Shown: positions 8,626 through 17,427 of the stretch, in pieces
Numbering within the stretch: position 1 is the first letter of the stretch
Layout of the letters: each line of letters begins with the position of its first letter
Assembly (NCBI RefSeq): GCF_001426265.1
Contig: NZ_LMDG01000008.1
Location: 1 to 64,000 of the forward strand
Length of the DNA stretch: 64,000 bases
Direction: 5' to 3'
Source of the DNA: Rhizobium sp. Root1220
GTDB taxonomy: Bacteria > Pseudomonadota > Alphaproteobacteria > Rhizobiales > Rhizobiaceae
The notes under the pieces: model-generated
The model's input: the letters and a program-made list of their open reading frames with translations, nothing else
Told to the model about the DNA's origin: nothing
Database searches by the model: none
Made by a program: the position numbers and the translations under genes

Positions 8626-9465
8626 GTGAGCGAAAGGCCCATCCAAGGCCGACAAGAGAGATTTGTGCCTATGCCCGATGGTGTTTCATCCGATATCTAT
8701 GCGATCGCCGACATCCATGGACGTGCCGACCTTTTAGAAGCCTTGCTCGGCCACATAGAAGTCGCATCACAGGAAAGCGCATCGAAGCCGATTGTCGTTT
8801 TTCTCGGCGATCTTGTAGATCGAGGACCTCATAGTCCTCGGGTGCTGGATTTAGTCGCGGCAACCCTTGAGCGCTACCCGGGTTCGAGGCTGGTTCTAGG
8901 AAACCACGATTTCTATCTGCGCGCCTTGCTTCGTGGTGATCTTGAGTCTCAAGACGCCACGAATTGGATGGATTGGGGAGGGGTAGCAACCGTAACGGCC
9001 TATTCCAAAGTTCCGTTGCCAAACTTGACGGAAATAGCCGCGGACATCCGAATCGCTTACCCGAAACATCACGAATTGCTTGAAGGCGCGTTGACCTACC
9101 TTGAGATCGGAAGGTTCTGCTTCGTCCATGCTGGAATCCGCCCCGGGATTTCGCTTGCCACGCAGACGGACTACGATCTGAGGTGGATACGAGCGGGCTT
9201 CTTGGACCATTTCGATGCGTTCGATCATATCGTCGTGCATGGCCATACGATTACCAACTCGCTCCTGCCGGAAGTCTACGACAATCGCATCGCCCTCGAT
9301 ACCGCAGCATACCGGACGGGACGGTTGAGCGCTGCCGTAATCAAGCAGGATAGCCTTTCTCATTTTGTATACACGCGCGTGTCCGAAACCAGCGATATCG
9401 ACATCGAACGATGGCAGCCGTGGCATTCTGCTCCGAAGCCGATTTACGTCGGTTGTGATGGATAA
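8626..9465 (+). CDS. Calcineurin-like metallophosphoesterase (Ser/Thr phosphatase type)
   Basis: A 279-residue PPP-type phosphoesterase. All metal motifs are present: ADIHGR (DxH), GDLVDRGPHS (GDxxDRG), GNHD, then FVHAGIRPG and VVHGHT. It resembles bacterial PrpA/symmetrical Ap4A hydrolase-type phosphatases acting on phosphoproteins or dinucleoside polyphosphates. GTG 8626 is one possible start with no good ribosome site. ATG 8671 (MPDGVSSDIYAIADIHG) is equally plausible because the domain begins right after it, with AAGAGAG upstream. It has no operon partners. Confidence 0.85.
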   Translation: MSERPIQGRQERFVPMPDGVSSDIYAIADIHGRADLLEALLGHIEVASQESASKPIVVFLGDLVDRGPHSPRVLDLVAATLERYPGSRLVLGNHDFYLRALLRGDLESQDATNWMDWGGVATVTAYSKVPLPNLTEIAADIRIAYPKHHELLEGALTYLEIGRFCFVHAGIRPGISLATQTDYDLRWIRAGFLDHFDAFDHIVVHGHTITNSLLPEVYDNRIALDTAAYRTGRLSAAVIKQDSLSHFVYTRVSETSDIDIERWQPWHSAPKPIYVGCDG

Positions 9466-9844
9466 GCGATTTACATCCGGCGGTGTACTACGGTCGCGCT
9501 GCAAGAGGACGGACTGCTTTCAGGAAGTTCAGGGTTTGGTGCGGATGACCGGAATGAGGGCGCAAAGGGGCTCAATCGAACCGCTAAATCGGAACTTCCC
9601 CCAACAACACCGTCCCGCCCATAGCCAAAAAGCTTACCCTTTCCGCCAACGCAGATCGTCACCGTCGGCGAGCAAAGCAGTAAATTCGAACGAAGCTTTC
9701 GGAACGAAAGACCGGTTCCGGGCTGTTGATTTTTCGGGCAGAACGGCGGGAATCCTGGCACAAGGCAGTCATTCTCGCCATCACCAAACGGCAGCTTGGG
9801 TCGATAGCCGACACCGACGGACCACTGCTTCGCGTTCACAAATG
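9466..9844. other. Gene-poor stretch
   Basis: There is no supported gene in these 379 bases. A 136-codon minus-strand frame crosses it, but it overlaps the monooxygenase gene in another frame, lacks a ribosome site and has a composition unlike protein. Confidence 0.4.
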
Positions 9845-10129
9845 TCACCTTGGGTCGTTTTGAGCTTTGTTGGTAAGCCACACCGTCGGCGCTCCCAGCA
9901 CGCCTCCTGTGCGCATCGCCGACCTTAGCTCCTCGAGCTTGCCAAACGCTTGGGCTGCCTCAAGCGTGGCAAACTCATGGGTGACGGTAACATCGTTGGG
10001 ATTATCGGCGGCTTGATACACCGCCTCCGCCATTACCGCGTTTGCCTTTTGAACGGGTGCAAAGGCGTCATAAACCCTGCGCCAAGTCGCGTAGTCAGAA
10101 ACCTCGTGCCTTACGAACAATGTCGGCAT
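9845..10129 (-). CDS. ABM-superfamily monooxygenase-like protein
   Basis: A 94-residue single-domain protein beginning MPTLFVRHEVSDYATWRRVYD, the typical first strand and helix of small dimeric alpha+beta barrel proteins. The usual second half, VTVTHEFATLEAAQAFGKLEELR, follows. ATG 10129 has GGGGAGAGTGAA directly upstream. The upstream in-frame extension to 10273 is not protein-like. Family members include quinol monooxygenases and cyclases; no catalytic specificity can be assigned. It stands alone. Confidence 0.7.
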   Translation of the reverse strand: MPTLFVRHEVSDYATWRRVYDAFAPVQKANAVMAEAVYQAADNPNDVTVTHEFATLEAAQAFGKLEELRSAMRTGGVLGAPTVWLTNKAQNDPR

Positions 10130-10288
10130 TTCACTCTCCCCTTTGCAATTTTTCGTTGGGACGTTTTGGCTTGCCAGCTTATCACCAAAACGACATTCAA
10201 GCTTTGGTAAATGTCCGACATGCGCGCCTGCTCGCAGTTCGGCGGAAAATCGTTCGATTCCGCTTGTCGCCATTTGCGGTCATCGCCG

Positions 10289-10486
10289 CTACGCGATAGG
10301 CAACTTAATTCGACAATTTGGCGGGTGAGGCGGCGGGTCGCTAGAGGATGAAGAGGTGTTGCCCGACCGGGAGATGGAGAGAGTATGGTCGATAAGAGAC
10401 TGTTGTTTGAGGGCTTCCACGAGCACCGGACGAAGTACATCACCGCGTCCGGCGGCGATGATATGCAGTGCAAGAACGGATGACAT
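10289..10486 (-). CDS. Small hypothetical protein
   Basis: A 65-residue frame starting MSSVLALHIIAAGRGDVLRP at ATG 10486, with GAGGAACGAGAC as ribosome site. The first 40 residues look like a compact helical protein. The tail is Ser/Pro-rich (SSSSSDPPPHPP) and probably disordered. No family is recognised. Confidence 0.4.
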   Translation of the reverse strand: MSSVLALHIIAAGRGDVLRPVLVEALKQQSLIDHTLSISRSGNTSSSSSDPPPHPPNCRIKLPIA

Positions 10487-10724
10487 GTCTCGTTCCTCAG
10501 TTATAGGAGCGACATGGTCGTCCCGGAGGGCTGTATAAGCCACCCGATTCATGCGCGCAGCCTATAGTAGCGACGCGCAGCCAATCGCGGAATTTGGTTA
10601 GGGTTAAACTGACGACTGGTTAGGCGAAAGCAGTCATCAGCAAGAGACCGCTTTGCGCCCCAACACCCGCCATTGCAGAACTCGCAAACGTTTCAATTCT
10701 GAAAGACGAATCGAGAGGAACGGC

Positions 10725-10871
10725 ATGAGAATTCTTAAGGCTGCAACGTTTTTCGGTCCTTTCGTTCCGAACTCGTGTCTCGAAGGCCTTACACAGAACC
10801 GCGTCAAAGACCTCAAGGGCTATCTGTCATGCGAGGAGGGCGACATGAGCTGCCCGGTACCTTCCAAATAA
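10725..10871 (+). CDS. Possible very small protein (48 aa)
   Basis: A 48-codon frame, MRILKAATFFGPFVPNS..., begins at ATG 10725 seven bases after AGAGGAA. It has three cysteines and no recognised domain. It lies at the edge of degraded DNA, so it may also be a remnant. It is included because of the good ribosome site. Confidence 0.25.
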   Translation: MRILKAATFFGPFVPNSCLEGLTQNRVKDLKGYLSCEEGDMSCPVPSK

Positions 10872-10989
10872 GTAGCGCCGCTATATTCTCGCGTCCTTCC
10901 GGTCGGCCGCCGTCATGGCAGGCTTTCGCTAGAAGCGGATATCCACCGATCTATGCGCATTTGATTTGAACATGTCCTAGCCGGAGAGA

Positions 10990-11180
10990 CAACGACGGCT
11001 GGCAGACCCGATTTTGTACATGAAGTCGACAGGATTGCTGTTTTCGATATGGACGGTACGCTGGTTCCTGAGCAGCCGGCTCTCGTCATCGTTCCGCTCG
11101 ATCTGACAATCAAGGAGGCTGTCACCAAAAATCCGACGGTCGCGAGCAAGCCCGCGATTGGGCTTTTCTCAAGGGGGGAA
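10990..11180 (+). pseudogene. HAD-family phosphatase remnant
   Basis: Reading in the frame of 10992 gives RPDFVHEVDRIAVFDMDGTL followed by VPEQPALVIVP and AVTKNPTVASKP. This is the N-terminal nucleophile region (DxDGT) of secreted HAD phosphatases that begin with a FVPEADRIAVFDxDGT block. There is no start codon with a ribosome site, and similarity fades after about 11180. The other HAD motifs (the second-motif Ser/Thr, the Lys, the acidic DD pair) are not found downstream. I read it as a fragment left by deletion. Confidence 0.6.
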
Positions 11181-11667
11181 ACTGCATGCACTTGGTTCTA
11201 TTGGCGACCAAGGGATGCAATCGTCGAAGGGAAAAGCTTTCATCAATACGTCGGGTCACAATGTGACCATATTCGAGTAGGGATGGGATTGGTCTCGTCA
11301 TTAGTAACACCGCGACTAAGCGAACGCAGATAGGACGAGTGTTCCATCCAACAGCGGACGCGGCGAAGCGCGCTGCCCTAGACGGGATCCTTTGGGCGGG
11401 CAAGCAGCTCTGAATGGCGCTGCCAAGACCAAGAGTTTGCAGGATTGATTACAAATCTCTGGGAATCAGACTACAATTCCGATTGGCAGCAATACGATTT
11501 CTTCGAAGAGATCGTCGTAGAATGCGCACTGGTGTGGTGGCCGGGATAAGGTCGAACCACGCCAAGGCTATTCTCATATTGGCGTTTGGTAAGCCTATGA
11601 ATAGCCTTGGCTACGAAGCCATCCAGCAGTCAGATTTTGAGGGTACTGAAATTGCGATCTAACTGTC
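11181..11667. other. Degraded gene-poor stretch
   Basis: There is no intact gene here. Short open stretches on the plus strand (for example ADAAKRAALDGILWAGKQL ending near 11413, and DSDWQQYDFFEEIV-like text near 11480) look like broken coding sequence, but I could not assign them to a family. Confidence 0.4.
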
Positions 11668-11943
11668 ATAGCGGAAAACCCTTCAATGTCGCCTCGGACG
11701 CACCGCTGACGATGATGGTGGCGCAGGTGACCGGGCTGAAGCCTGGCGATTTCGTCCATACGCTCGGGGATACGCATATCTACCATAATCATTTCGAGCA
11801 GGCGAAGCTCCAGTTGACGCGCAGGCCGAAGCCGCTGCCGTTCATGCGCATCAATGAAGGATATCTTCGGCTTCAAGTTCGAGGGTTTCGAGTTGATCGG
11901 CTATGAGGCGGACGCAAGCATCAAGGCGCCGATCGCTGTCTGA
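11668..11943 (+). pseudogene. thyA: Thymidylate synthase C-terminal remnant
   Basis: The translated fragment [20 protein letters not shown], then [20 protein letters not shown] and [14 protein letters not shown], is the last third of ThyA. It includes the FNxAS and HTLGDxHxYxNH blocks that bind dUMP. After MRIN near 11856 the frame shifts; the true tail ([20 protein letters not shown], ending IKAPIAV) continues one frame over to the stop at 11943. A loss of eight bases at that point would explain it. The N-terminal two thirds, with the catalytic cysteine, are absent. It sits directly before folA, where rhizobia normally have intact thyA. Confidence 0.85.
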
Positions 11944-11955
11944 TCAGGGAAAACC

Positions 11956-12468
11956 ATGTCCGATGTAAGCAAGACGATCGTTGTCGCCGTCGCTGAGAAC
12001 GGCATCATCGGGCATCACGGCGGCATGCCCTGGCGTCTGTCGACAGATCTCAGGCGGTTCAAGGCACTGACACTGGGCAAGCCCGTCATCATGGGTCGAA
12101 AGACCTATGATTCCATCGGCAAGCCGTTGCCCGGACGGCCGAATGTCGTGATCTCCCGTCGCGCGGCGATCGATCATCCAGACGTTCACATGGCCAGGTC
12201 GTTGACCGATGCGGTCGCTATCGCCGAGGATTTGGCGGGCCGCCTCGGCCAGTCCGAAATCTGCATTGTCGGCGGCGGGCAGATTTACAAGCAAGCCATC
12301 GATATTGCTGATCGTTTGTACATCACTCATGTCGAAACGAGCTTGAACGGCGACACATCATTTCCGTTGATCGATCCATTGCTCTGGCGGCCGGGCGAGG
12401 CCGTTGATGTTCCGGCCGGTGAGCGCGACAACTACCCGACGCGCTTCGTGGTATACGAACGGCGCTGA
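11956..12468 (+). CDS. folA: Dihydrofolate reductase
   Basis: A 170-residue enzyme reducing dihydrofolate to tetrahydrofolate with NADPH. Diagnostic parts are ENGIIGHHGGMPWRLSTDLRRF (substrate pocket with Trp and the acidic Asp), VIMGRKTYDSIG and GRPNVVISR for NADPH, and IVGGGQIY near the C-terminus. The length is normal. It starts 12 bases after the thyA remnant's stop. That keeps the usual rhizobial thyA-folA order, but with thyA broken. The gene itself appears intact. Confidence 0.97.
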   Translation: MSDVSKTIVVAVAENGIIGHHGGMPWRLSTDLRRFKALTLGKPVIMGRKTYDSIGKPLPGRPNVVISRRAAIDHPDVHMARSLTDAVAIAEDLAGRLGQSEICIVGGGQIYKQAIDIADRLYITHVETSLNGDTSFPLIDPLLWRPGEAVDVPAGERDNYPTRFVVYERR

Positions 12469-12621
12469 AGGCTGAAAAACTCACTATTTTCCAATAAATA
12501 TCGCCAACTTCCTGATGCTGCGTTGAAAGCGGATGCGGTGATACCTATAACGGTCACGATCGCAGCATCCACCGCCCCCGTGGGTCGAGCGATCGGGAGT
12601 TTAACGAACAACGAGGTTTTG

Positions 12622-13740
12622 ATGCCCTGGAGCAATCAGAATGGCGGCGGCGGCCCTTGGGGCGGCGGCGGCGGTAATAATCAGGGACCATGGGGGCAAG
12701 GGCCGAACCGCCCGCGCGGCGGTGGCGGAGGCAAGGGCGGACCGCCTGACCTGGAAGATATCATCCGGCGGGGGCAGGATCGGCTGCGAAGCTTTGTTCC
12801 CGGTGGGTTCAACGGCGGCGTGTTCCTTATTCTTGGTGCCGTTCTGCTGGTCTTCTGGCTCTTCCAGTGCATTTACACCATTCAGCCGGACGAGCGCGGT
12901 GTGGAGCTTCGCTTCGGCAGACCGCGCGAGCAGGTCTCGATGCCGGGGCTGCATTTCCATTTCTGGCCGATGGACACGGTCGAAATCGTGAAGGTGACCG
13001 AGCAGCAGCAGAACATAGGCGGCCGCGCGACGGCGAGTTCGTCGGCGGGCCTCATGCTTTCCGGCGACCAGAACATCGTCAACGTGCAGTTCTCGGTGCT
13101 TTTCACCGTCAGCGATCCCAGGGCCTTCCTGTTCAATCTTGAGAACCCGGCCGAAACACTGCAGCAGGTGTCCGAGAGCGCGATGCGCGAAGTCGTCGGA
13201 CGCCGTCCTGCGCAGGATATTTTCCGCGATGCGCGCGCGCAGATCGGCACTGAGGTTCGGGCCATCATTCAAGGCACGATGGACCGCTATGGTGCGGGCA
13301 TCTCTATCAATGCACTGACGATCGAGGATGTCGCGCCGCCGCGTGAAGTGGCCGACGCTTTCGAGGAAGTCCAGCGCGCGGATCAGGACAAGCAGCGTCT
13401 TGTCGAGGAGGCCAATCAGTACGCCAACCAGAAGCTCGGTGGGGCGCGTGGTGACGCGGCACAGATCCGTGAAGCCGCGGCCGCATACAAGGACCGCGTC
13501 GTGAAGGAAGCGGAAGGCGAGGCGCAGCGCTTCGTGTCGGTCTACGACGAATATTCCAAGGCGCCAGATGTGACGCGCAAGCGTCTCTTCCTCGAGACGA
13601 TGGAGTCGGTCCTGAAGGGATCCAACAAGGTGATCATCGACGAAAAGCAAGGCCAGGGTGTTGTGCCGTATCTGCCGCTCAACGAACTTGCCCGGCCCCC
13701 GGCCCAGCCGCAGGTCACCCAGCAGCAGGAGGCCAAGTGA
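12622..13740 (+). CDS. hflK: FtsH protease modulator HflK
   Basis: A 372-residue SPFH/prohibitin-family inner-membrane protein that forms the HflKC cage around FtsH. The cytoplasmic N-terminus is very glycine-rich (residues about 5-40), followed by one membrane helix (about 70-90) and the periplasmic SPFH domain. A long Glu/Ala/Gln helix precedes the C-terminal tail. ATG 12622 (MPWSNQNGGG) is the conserved start; GAGG lies before it. The stop overlaps the ATG of hflC (TGATG), indicating translational coupling. Confidence 0.95.
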   Translation: MPWSNQNGGGGPWGGGGGNNQGPWGQGPNRPRGGGGGKGGPPDLEDIIRRGQDRLRSFVPGGFNGGVFLILGAVLLVFWLFQCIYTIQPDERGVELRFGRPREQVSMPGLHFHFWPMDTVEIVKVTEQQQNIGGRATASSSAGLMLSGDQNIVNVQFSVLFTVSDPRAFLFNLENPAETLQQVSESAMREVVGRRPAQDIFRDARAQIGTEVRAIIQGTMDRYGAGISINALTIEDVAPPREVADAFEEVQRADQDKQRLVEEANQYANQKLGGARGDAAQIREAAAAYKDRVVKEAEGEAQRFVSVYDEYSKAPDVTRKRLFLETMESVLKGSNKVIIDEKQGQGVVPYLPLNELARPPAQPQVTQQQEAK

Positions 13741-14678
13741 TGACGAACAGGATTCCTGCAATACTCATCGGTCTCGCGGTCTTACTGCTGATTGTCTATT
13801 CGTCGGTCTTCGTGGTCAACGCGCGTGAGCAGGCGGTCGTTGTCCGTTTCGGTCAGATCCAGGCGGTTCGGACGGAGCCAGGCATATACTTCAAGCTTCC
13901 TTTCGCCTTCATGGATGCCGATCGCGTCCAGTATGTCCAGAAGCAGGAACTACGCTTCGATCTCGACAATATCCGCGTGCAGGTTTCCGGCGGTGCGTTC
14001 TACGATGTGGATGCGTTCGTGATCTACAAGATCACCGATGCACAGCGTTTCCGCGAAACCGTGTCCGGTGACCGCGAGGCAGCCGAGGCCCGGCTACGCA
14101 CCCGTCTCGATTCATCACTGCGTCGCGTCTACGGTCTGAGGGGATTCGATGCCGCTCTTTCCAACGAGCGCGCCTCGATGATGACGGAGGTTCGCGACGA
14201 CCTGCATCGCGATGCCGAAAATCTCGGTATCGATATCGAGGACGTTCGCATTCGCCGGACGGACCTGACGCAGGACGTCTCGCAACAGACTTATAACCGC
14301 ATGCGAGCCGAACGCCTTGCCGAGGCGGAACTGCTTCGCGCAGAAGGTACCGAGCAGGGGCAGCGGCGCCGGGCGATCGCCGACCGCCAGGTGGTCGAGA
14401 TCGTTGCCGACGCCCAGCGCGAATCGGAAATCCTGCGTGGTCAGGGCGAAGGGGAACGCAACCGGGTTTTCGCGCAGGCGTTTACACGGGATCCGAGCTT
14501 CTTCGAGTTCTATCGCTCTATGGCGGCGTATCAGCAGGCTCTGGGTTCTTCCGGAACAACACTGGTCCTTTCGCCCAATTCGGAGTTCTTCCGTTATTTC
14601 GACAGCGCGACAGGCCGGGCGGATGCCGTAACGCCGCCTGCTGCACCGCCTGCGGTGCCTGCCGCGCCTTCGAACTGA
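13740..14678 (+). CDS. hflC: FtsH protease modulator HflC
   Basis: A 312-residue partner of HflK with one N-terminal membrane helix (residues about 5-25) and an SPFH domain (VVNAREQAVVVRFGQIQAV ... GVYFKLPF-like). A long coiled helix EAELLRAEGTEQGQRRRAIA runs to a Pro/Ala tail. A GTG at 13737 precedes the ATG, but ATG 13740 overlapping the hflK stop is the normal arrangement. A strong terminator follows, and a Do-type protease gene comes next, the usual rhizobial order. Confidence 0.95.
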   Translation: MTNRIPAILIGLAVLLLIVYSSVFVVNAREQAVVVRFGQIQAVRTEPGIYFKLPFAFMDADRVQYVQKQELRFDLDNIRVQVSGGAFYDVDAFVIYKITDAQRFRETVSGDREAAEARLRTRLDSSLRRVYGLRGFDAALSNERASMMTEVRDDLHRDAENLGIDIEDVRIRRTDLTQDVSQQTYNRMRAERLAEAELLRAEGTEQGQRRRAIADRQVVEIVADAQRESEILRGQGEGERNRVFAQAFTRDPSFFEFYRSMAAYQQALGSSGTTLVLSPNSEFFRYFDSATGRADAVTPPAAPPAVPAAPSN

Positions 14679-14703
14679 CAGTGTCTCGTTGTTAAGCCCT
14701 TGG

Positions 14704-14733
14704 AAGGCCGGCCGCTTGGCCGGCCTTTCTTCT
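14704..14733 (+). terminator. Intrinsic terminator after hflC
   Basis: A perfect 10-bp stem, AAGGCCGGCC / GGCCGGCCTT, with a four-base loop (GCTT) is followed by a T-rich tract. It ends the hflKC transcript. Confidence 0.85.
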
Positions 14734-14904
14734 TATGGGAGTTCGTCTTTTGGCACCTGCCACCCGCCGCCACAAGGTGCGCAGGACAGCGCATCGGGCA
14801 AGGAGGGAGATTGCGCGGGATTTCGCGAAAAGGTGATTTCGCCCTCCATCATTCCGCCGTATGCTGGTGCTCAGAGTGCGCTTTTACCCACATGAGGATG
14901 CTTG

Positions 14905-16503
14905 ATGGCCCCGACGAAACGCCCGACCTTCAGACGATCGCTCGCTCTCCTGGCCGGCAGTGCATTCCTGGCGTCCGTCAGTTTCACCGAGGTCGTCCAA
15001 GCGCAAGGCGCGGCCCCGACCGCCGGTCCGGCATCTGTTGCCGATCTGGCGGAGGGGCTTCTCGATGCCGTCGTCAATATCTCGACATCGCAGAATGTGA
15101 AGAACGATGAAGGGGCTGGTCCGGCGCCGCGCGCACCAGATGGTTCGCCGTTCCAGGAATTCTTCAACGATTTTTTCAACAAGCAGAAGGGCAACAAGGG
15201 CGGCAACCACAATGTCAATTCGCTCGGCTCCGGTTTCGTCATCGATCCGCAGGGCTACATCGTCACGAATAACCATGTGATCGAGGGCGCTGACGACATC
15301 GAGGTGAACTTCGCCGATGGCAGCAAGCTCAAGGCCAAGCTCATCGGCACCGATACGAAGACCGATCTGTCGGTGCTCAAGGTCGAGCCGAAAGCACCGC
15401 TGAAGTTCGTAAAGTTCGGTCAGTCCAGCGGCATGCGCATCGGTGACTGGGTGATGGCAATCGGCAATCCGTTCGGTTTCGGCGGATCCGTGACCGTCGG
15501 TATCATTTCCGGCCGCGGCCGCAACATCAATGCCGGCCCTTACGACAATTTCATCCAGACTGACGCCGCGATCAACAAGGGGAATTCCGGCGGGCCGCTC
15601 TTCAATATGAAGGGCGAAGTGATCGGGATCAACACGGCGATCATATCGCCAAGCGGTGGCTCGATCGGCATCGGCTTCTCGGTACCTTCGGAACTGGCTT
15701 CAGGCGTTGTCGAACAGCTTCGCGAGTTCGGCGAGACGCGGCGCGGCTGGCTCGGTGTGCGTATCCAGCCCGTCACCGACGACGTGGCCGACAGTCTCGG
15801 CCTCGCCAACGCCAAAGGTGCACTGGTCGCCGGCGTCATCAAGGGTGGACCGGTGGACGACGGTTCGATCAAGGCCGGTGATGTGATCCTGAAGTTCGAC
15901 GGCAAGGCCGTCAACGAAATGCGCGATCTGCCGCGCGTCGTGGCGGAAAGCCCCGTCGGCAAGGAGGTCGATGTCGTTGTCCTCCGCGACGGCAAGGAGC
16001 AGACCGTCAAGGTCAAGCTCGGGCGTCTGGAAGATAGCGATCAGGCCGCATCGAACGATGCCGCTCCAGACAACTCGCAGGGCGGCGTGATCAATCCCGA
16101 TCCTGATGAGAACCAGGATATGGACGAGCCGGATAGCGACCAGAGCCAACCGTTACCGGACGGCAAGGGTGCGCCAGCTCCGGTGGCGCCTGACGCTCAG
16201 GCTGCCAAGGACGTGCTCGGGCTTTCGCTTTCGGCGCTGAGTGCGGAAACCCGCAAGACCTTCGGTATCGCGGAAAGCGTCGACGGCGTTCTCGTTGCCG
16301 AGGTTGCGCCGGGATCGCTCGCAGCCGAGAAGGGATTGAAGCCAGGCGACGTGATCGTCGAGGTGGCTCAGGAGTTCATGAAGTCGCCGGAGGCGGTGGC
16401 CGAAAAGGTTCAATCGCTGAAGCAGGAAGGTCGGCGCAATGCGCAGATGATGATCGCCTCGGGGAACGGTGATCTGCGCTTCGTTGCGGTTCCGATGGAA
16501 TGA
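14905..16503 (+). CDS. degP: Do/DegP-family periplasmic serine protease
   Basis: A 532-residue HtrA-type protease/chaperone. There is a signal peptide (about 1-36, ...VQAQ). The trypsin-like domain has the triad His in NNHVIEG, Asp in TDLSVLKV and Ser in GNSGGPLF. Two PDZ domains follow (about 285-380 and 430-530), separated by an acidic, proline-rich linker (DNSQGGVINPDPDENQDMDE). ATG 14905 is chosen over TTG 14902; TGAGGATG is upstream. It sits behind hflKC, consistent with an envelope quality-control group. The exact paralog (DegP, DegQ or MucD) cannot be set from sequence alone. Confidence 0.93.
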   Translation: MAPTKRPTFRRSLALLAGSAFLASVSFTEVVQAQGAAPTAGPASVADLAEGLLDAVVNISTSQNVKNDEGAGPAPRAPDGSPFQEFFNDFFNKQKGNKGGNHNVNSLGSGFVIDPQGYIVTNNHVIEGADDIEVNFADGSKLKAKLIGTDTKTDLSVLKVEPKAPLKFVKFGQSSGMRIGDWVMAIGNPFGFGGSVTVGIISGRGRNINAGPYDNFIQTDAAINKGNSGGPLFNMKGEVIGINTAIISPSGGSIGIGFSVPSELASGVVEQLREFGETRRGWLGVRIQPVTDDVADSLGLANAKGALVAGVIKGGPVDDGSIKAGDVILKFDGKAVNEMRDLPRVVAESPVGKEVDVVVLRDGKEQTVKVKLGRLEDSDQAASNDAAPDNSQGGVINPDPDENQDMDEPDSDQSQPLPDGKGAPAPVAPDAQAAKDVLGLSLSALSAETRKTFGIAESVDGVLVAEVAPGSLAAEKGLKPGDVIVEVAQEFMKSPEAVAEKVQSLKQEGRRNAQMMIASGNGDLRFVAVPME

Positions 16504-16511
16504 GCTGGAGA

Positions 16512-16529
16512 CCGAGCCGAATGGCTCGG
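16512..16529. terminator. Possible bidirectional terminator, protease/serB
   Basis: A 7-bp stem CCGAGCC / GGCTCGG with GAAT loop lies between two convergent genes. There is no clear T-tract on either strand, so termination is only a guess. Confidence 0.35.
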
Positions 16530-16535
16530 CTCATT

Positions 16536-17426
16536 CTACGGCGTGACAAAATCCGTCTTCCGGTAGCCCTGGATATAGAGCAGGGCGGTCAGGTCGGCGT
16601 GGTTGATCTGCATCCTGGCCTCTGCCGCGACCGCGGGCTTTGCGTGGAGAGCCACGCCGGAGCCGGCGACATGCAGCATGCCGAGGTCATTGGCTCCATC
16701 GCCCACCGCCATGGCGTCGTCGGGCAATATGCCCAGCTTTTGTGAGATATCGTTCAGCGCATCCACCTTCGCTTGCTTGCCCAGGATAGGCTCGGCGACA
16801 AAGCCGGTGAGGATGCCATTTTCCTCCAGCAGGATGTTCGCACGATTCTCGTCGAAGCCAAGTGTCTTCGCGATGCGGCTAGTAAAGACAGTGAAGCCTC
16901 CCGAGACAAGCGCGGCATAGTGGCCCTTCGACTTCATGGTAGCGATCAATTGCAGACCGCCTGGCGTCAAGGTGATGCGCTTGGCGATCACCTCGTCGAC
17001 GACGGCGATCGGCAGACCCTTTAGCAGTGCGACCCGCTCGCGCAGCGCCGGTTCGAACGCGATTTCGCCATTCATTGCTCGCGCGGTAATCGTCGCGACC
17101 TTTTCTTTCAGGCCGACTTCGGCAGCGAGTTCGTCGATGCATTCCTGCCCGATCATGGTCGAATCCATGTCGGCGATCAGCAGCTTCTTTCGACGCGTTT
17201 CCGCTTCCTGGACGACGAGGTCTATTGCCGCATTGCCAATCACCGCCAGAATGCCTGATTTCGCCACCAGTGCATCGGTGCCGTCACGAAAGGCGATATC
17301 GCAAGCAATGCCATCGGCAAGCCAGTAGAGACCCGAGGCATTAACGGCTTTGGCAGCCTGCTCGGCGATCGCCGGCGTTAGAACGGGATTTGACGGACTG
17401 GCAACAAGCGTGGCAACGAGGGCCAT
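16536..17426 (-). CDS. serB: Phosphoserine phosphatase
   Basis: A 296-residue HAD enzyme performing the last step of serine synthesis. Motif I is ADMDSTMIGQECIDELA, motif II VSGGFTVF, motif III with KVDALNDI, and motif IV GDGANDLGML. An N-terminal ACT-like region (residues about 1-75) is normal for rhizobial SerB. The start is ATG 17426 (MALVATLVASPSNPV) with AGAAGG upstream; the frame stays open further back only because it runs antisense through miaA. Its start codon practically touches that of divergent miaA. Confidence 0.95.
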   Translation of the reverse strand: MALVATLVASPSNPVLTPAIAEQAAKAVNASGLYWLADGIACDIAFRDGTDALVAKSGILAVIGNAAIDLVVQEAETRRKKLLIADMDSTMIGQECIDELAAEVGLKEKVATITARAMNGEIAFEPALRERVALLKGLPIAVVDEVIAKRITLTPGGLQLIATMKSKGHYAALVSGGFTVFTSRIAKTLGFDENRANILLEENGILTGFVAEPILGKQAKVDALNDISQKLGILPDDAMAVGDGANDLGMLHVAGSGVALHAKPAVAAEARMQINHADLTALLYIQGYRKTDFVTP

Positions 17427-17427
17427 G

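Noticed and set aside
9471..9881. 136-codon minus-strand frame as a gene
   Set aside because: No ribosome site, overlaps the monooxygenase gene in another frame and has unusual composition; kept only as a note on the gene-poor interval.
12640..12745. Repetitive GGCGGC tract as a tandem repeat or CRISPR-like element
   Set aside because: It encodes the normal glycine-rich N-terminus of HflK; repeats are codon-level and irregular.
12601..13761. Long open frame (386 codons) on the minus strand
   Set aside because: It lies entirely antisense to hflK and is Arg/His/Leu-rich, as is typical of the complement of high-GC genes; no ribosome site.
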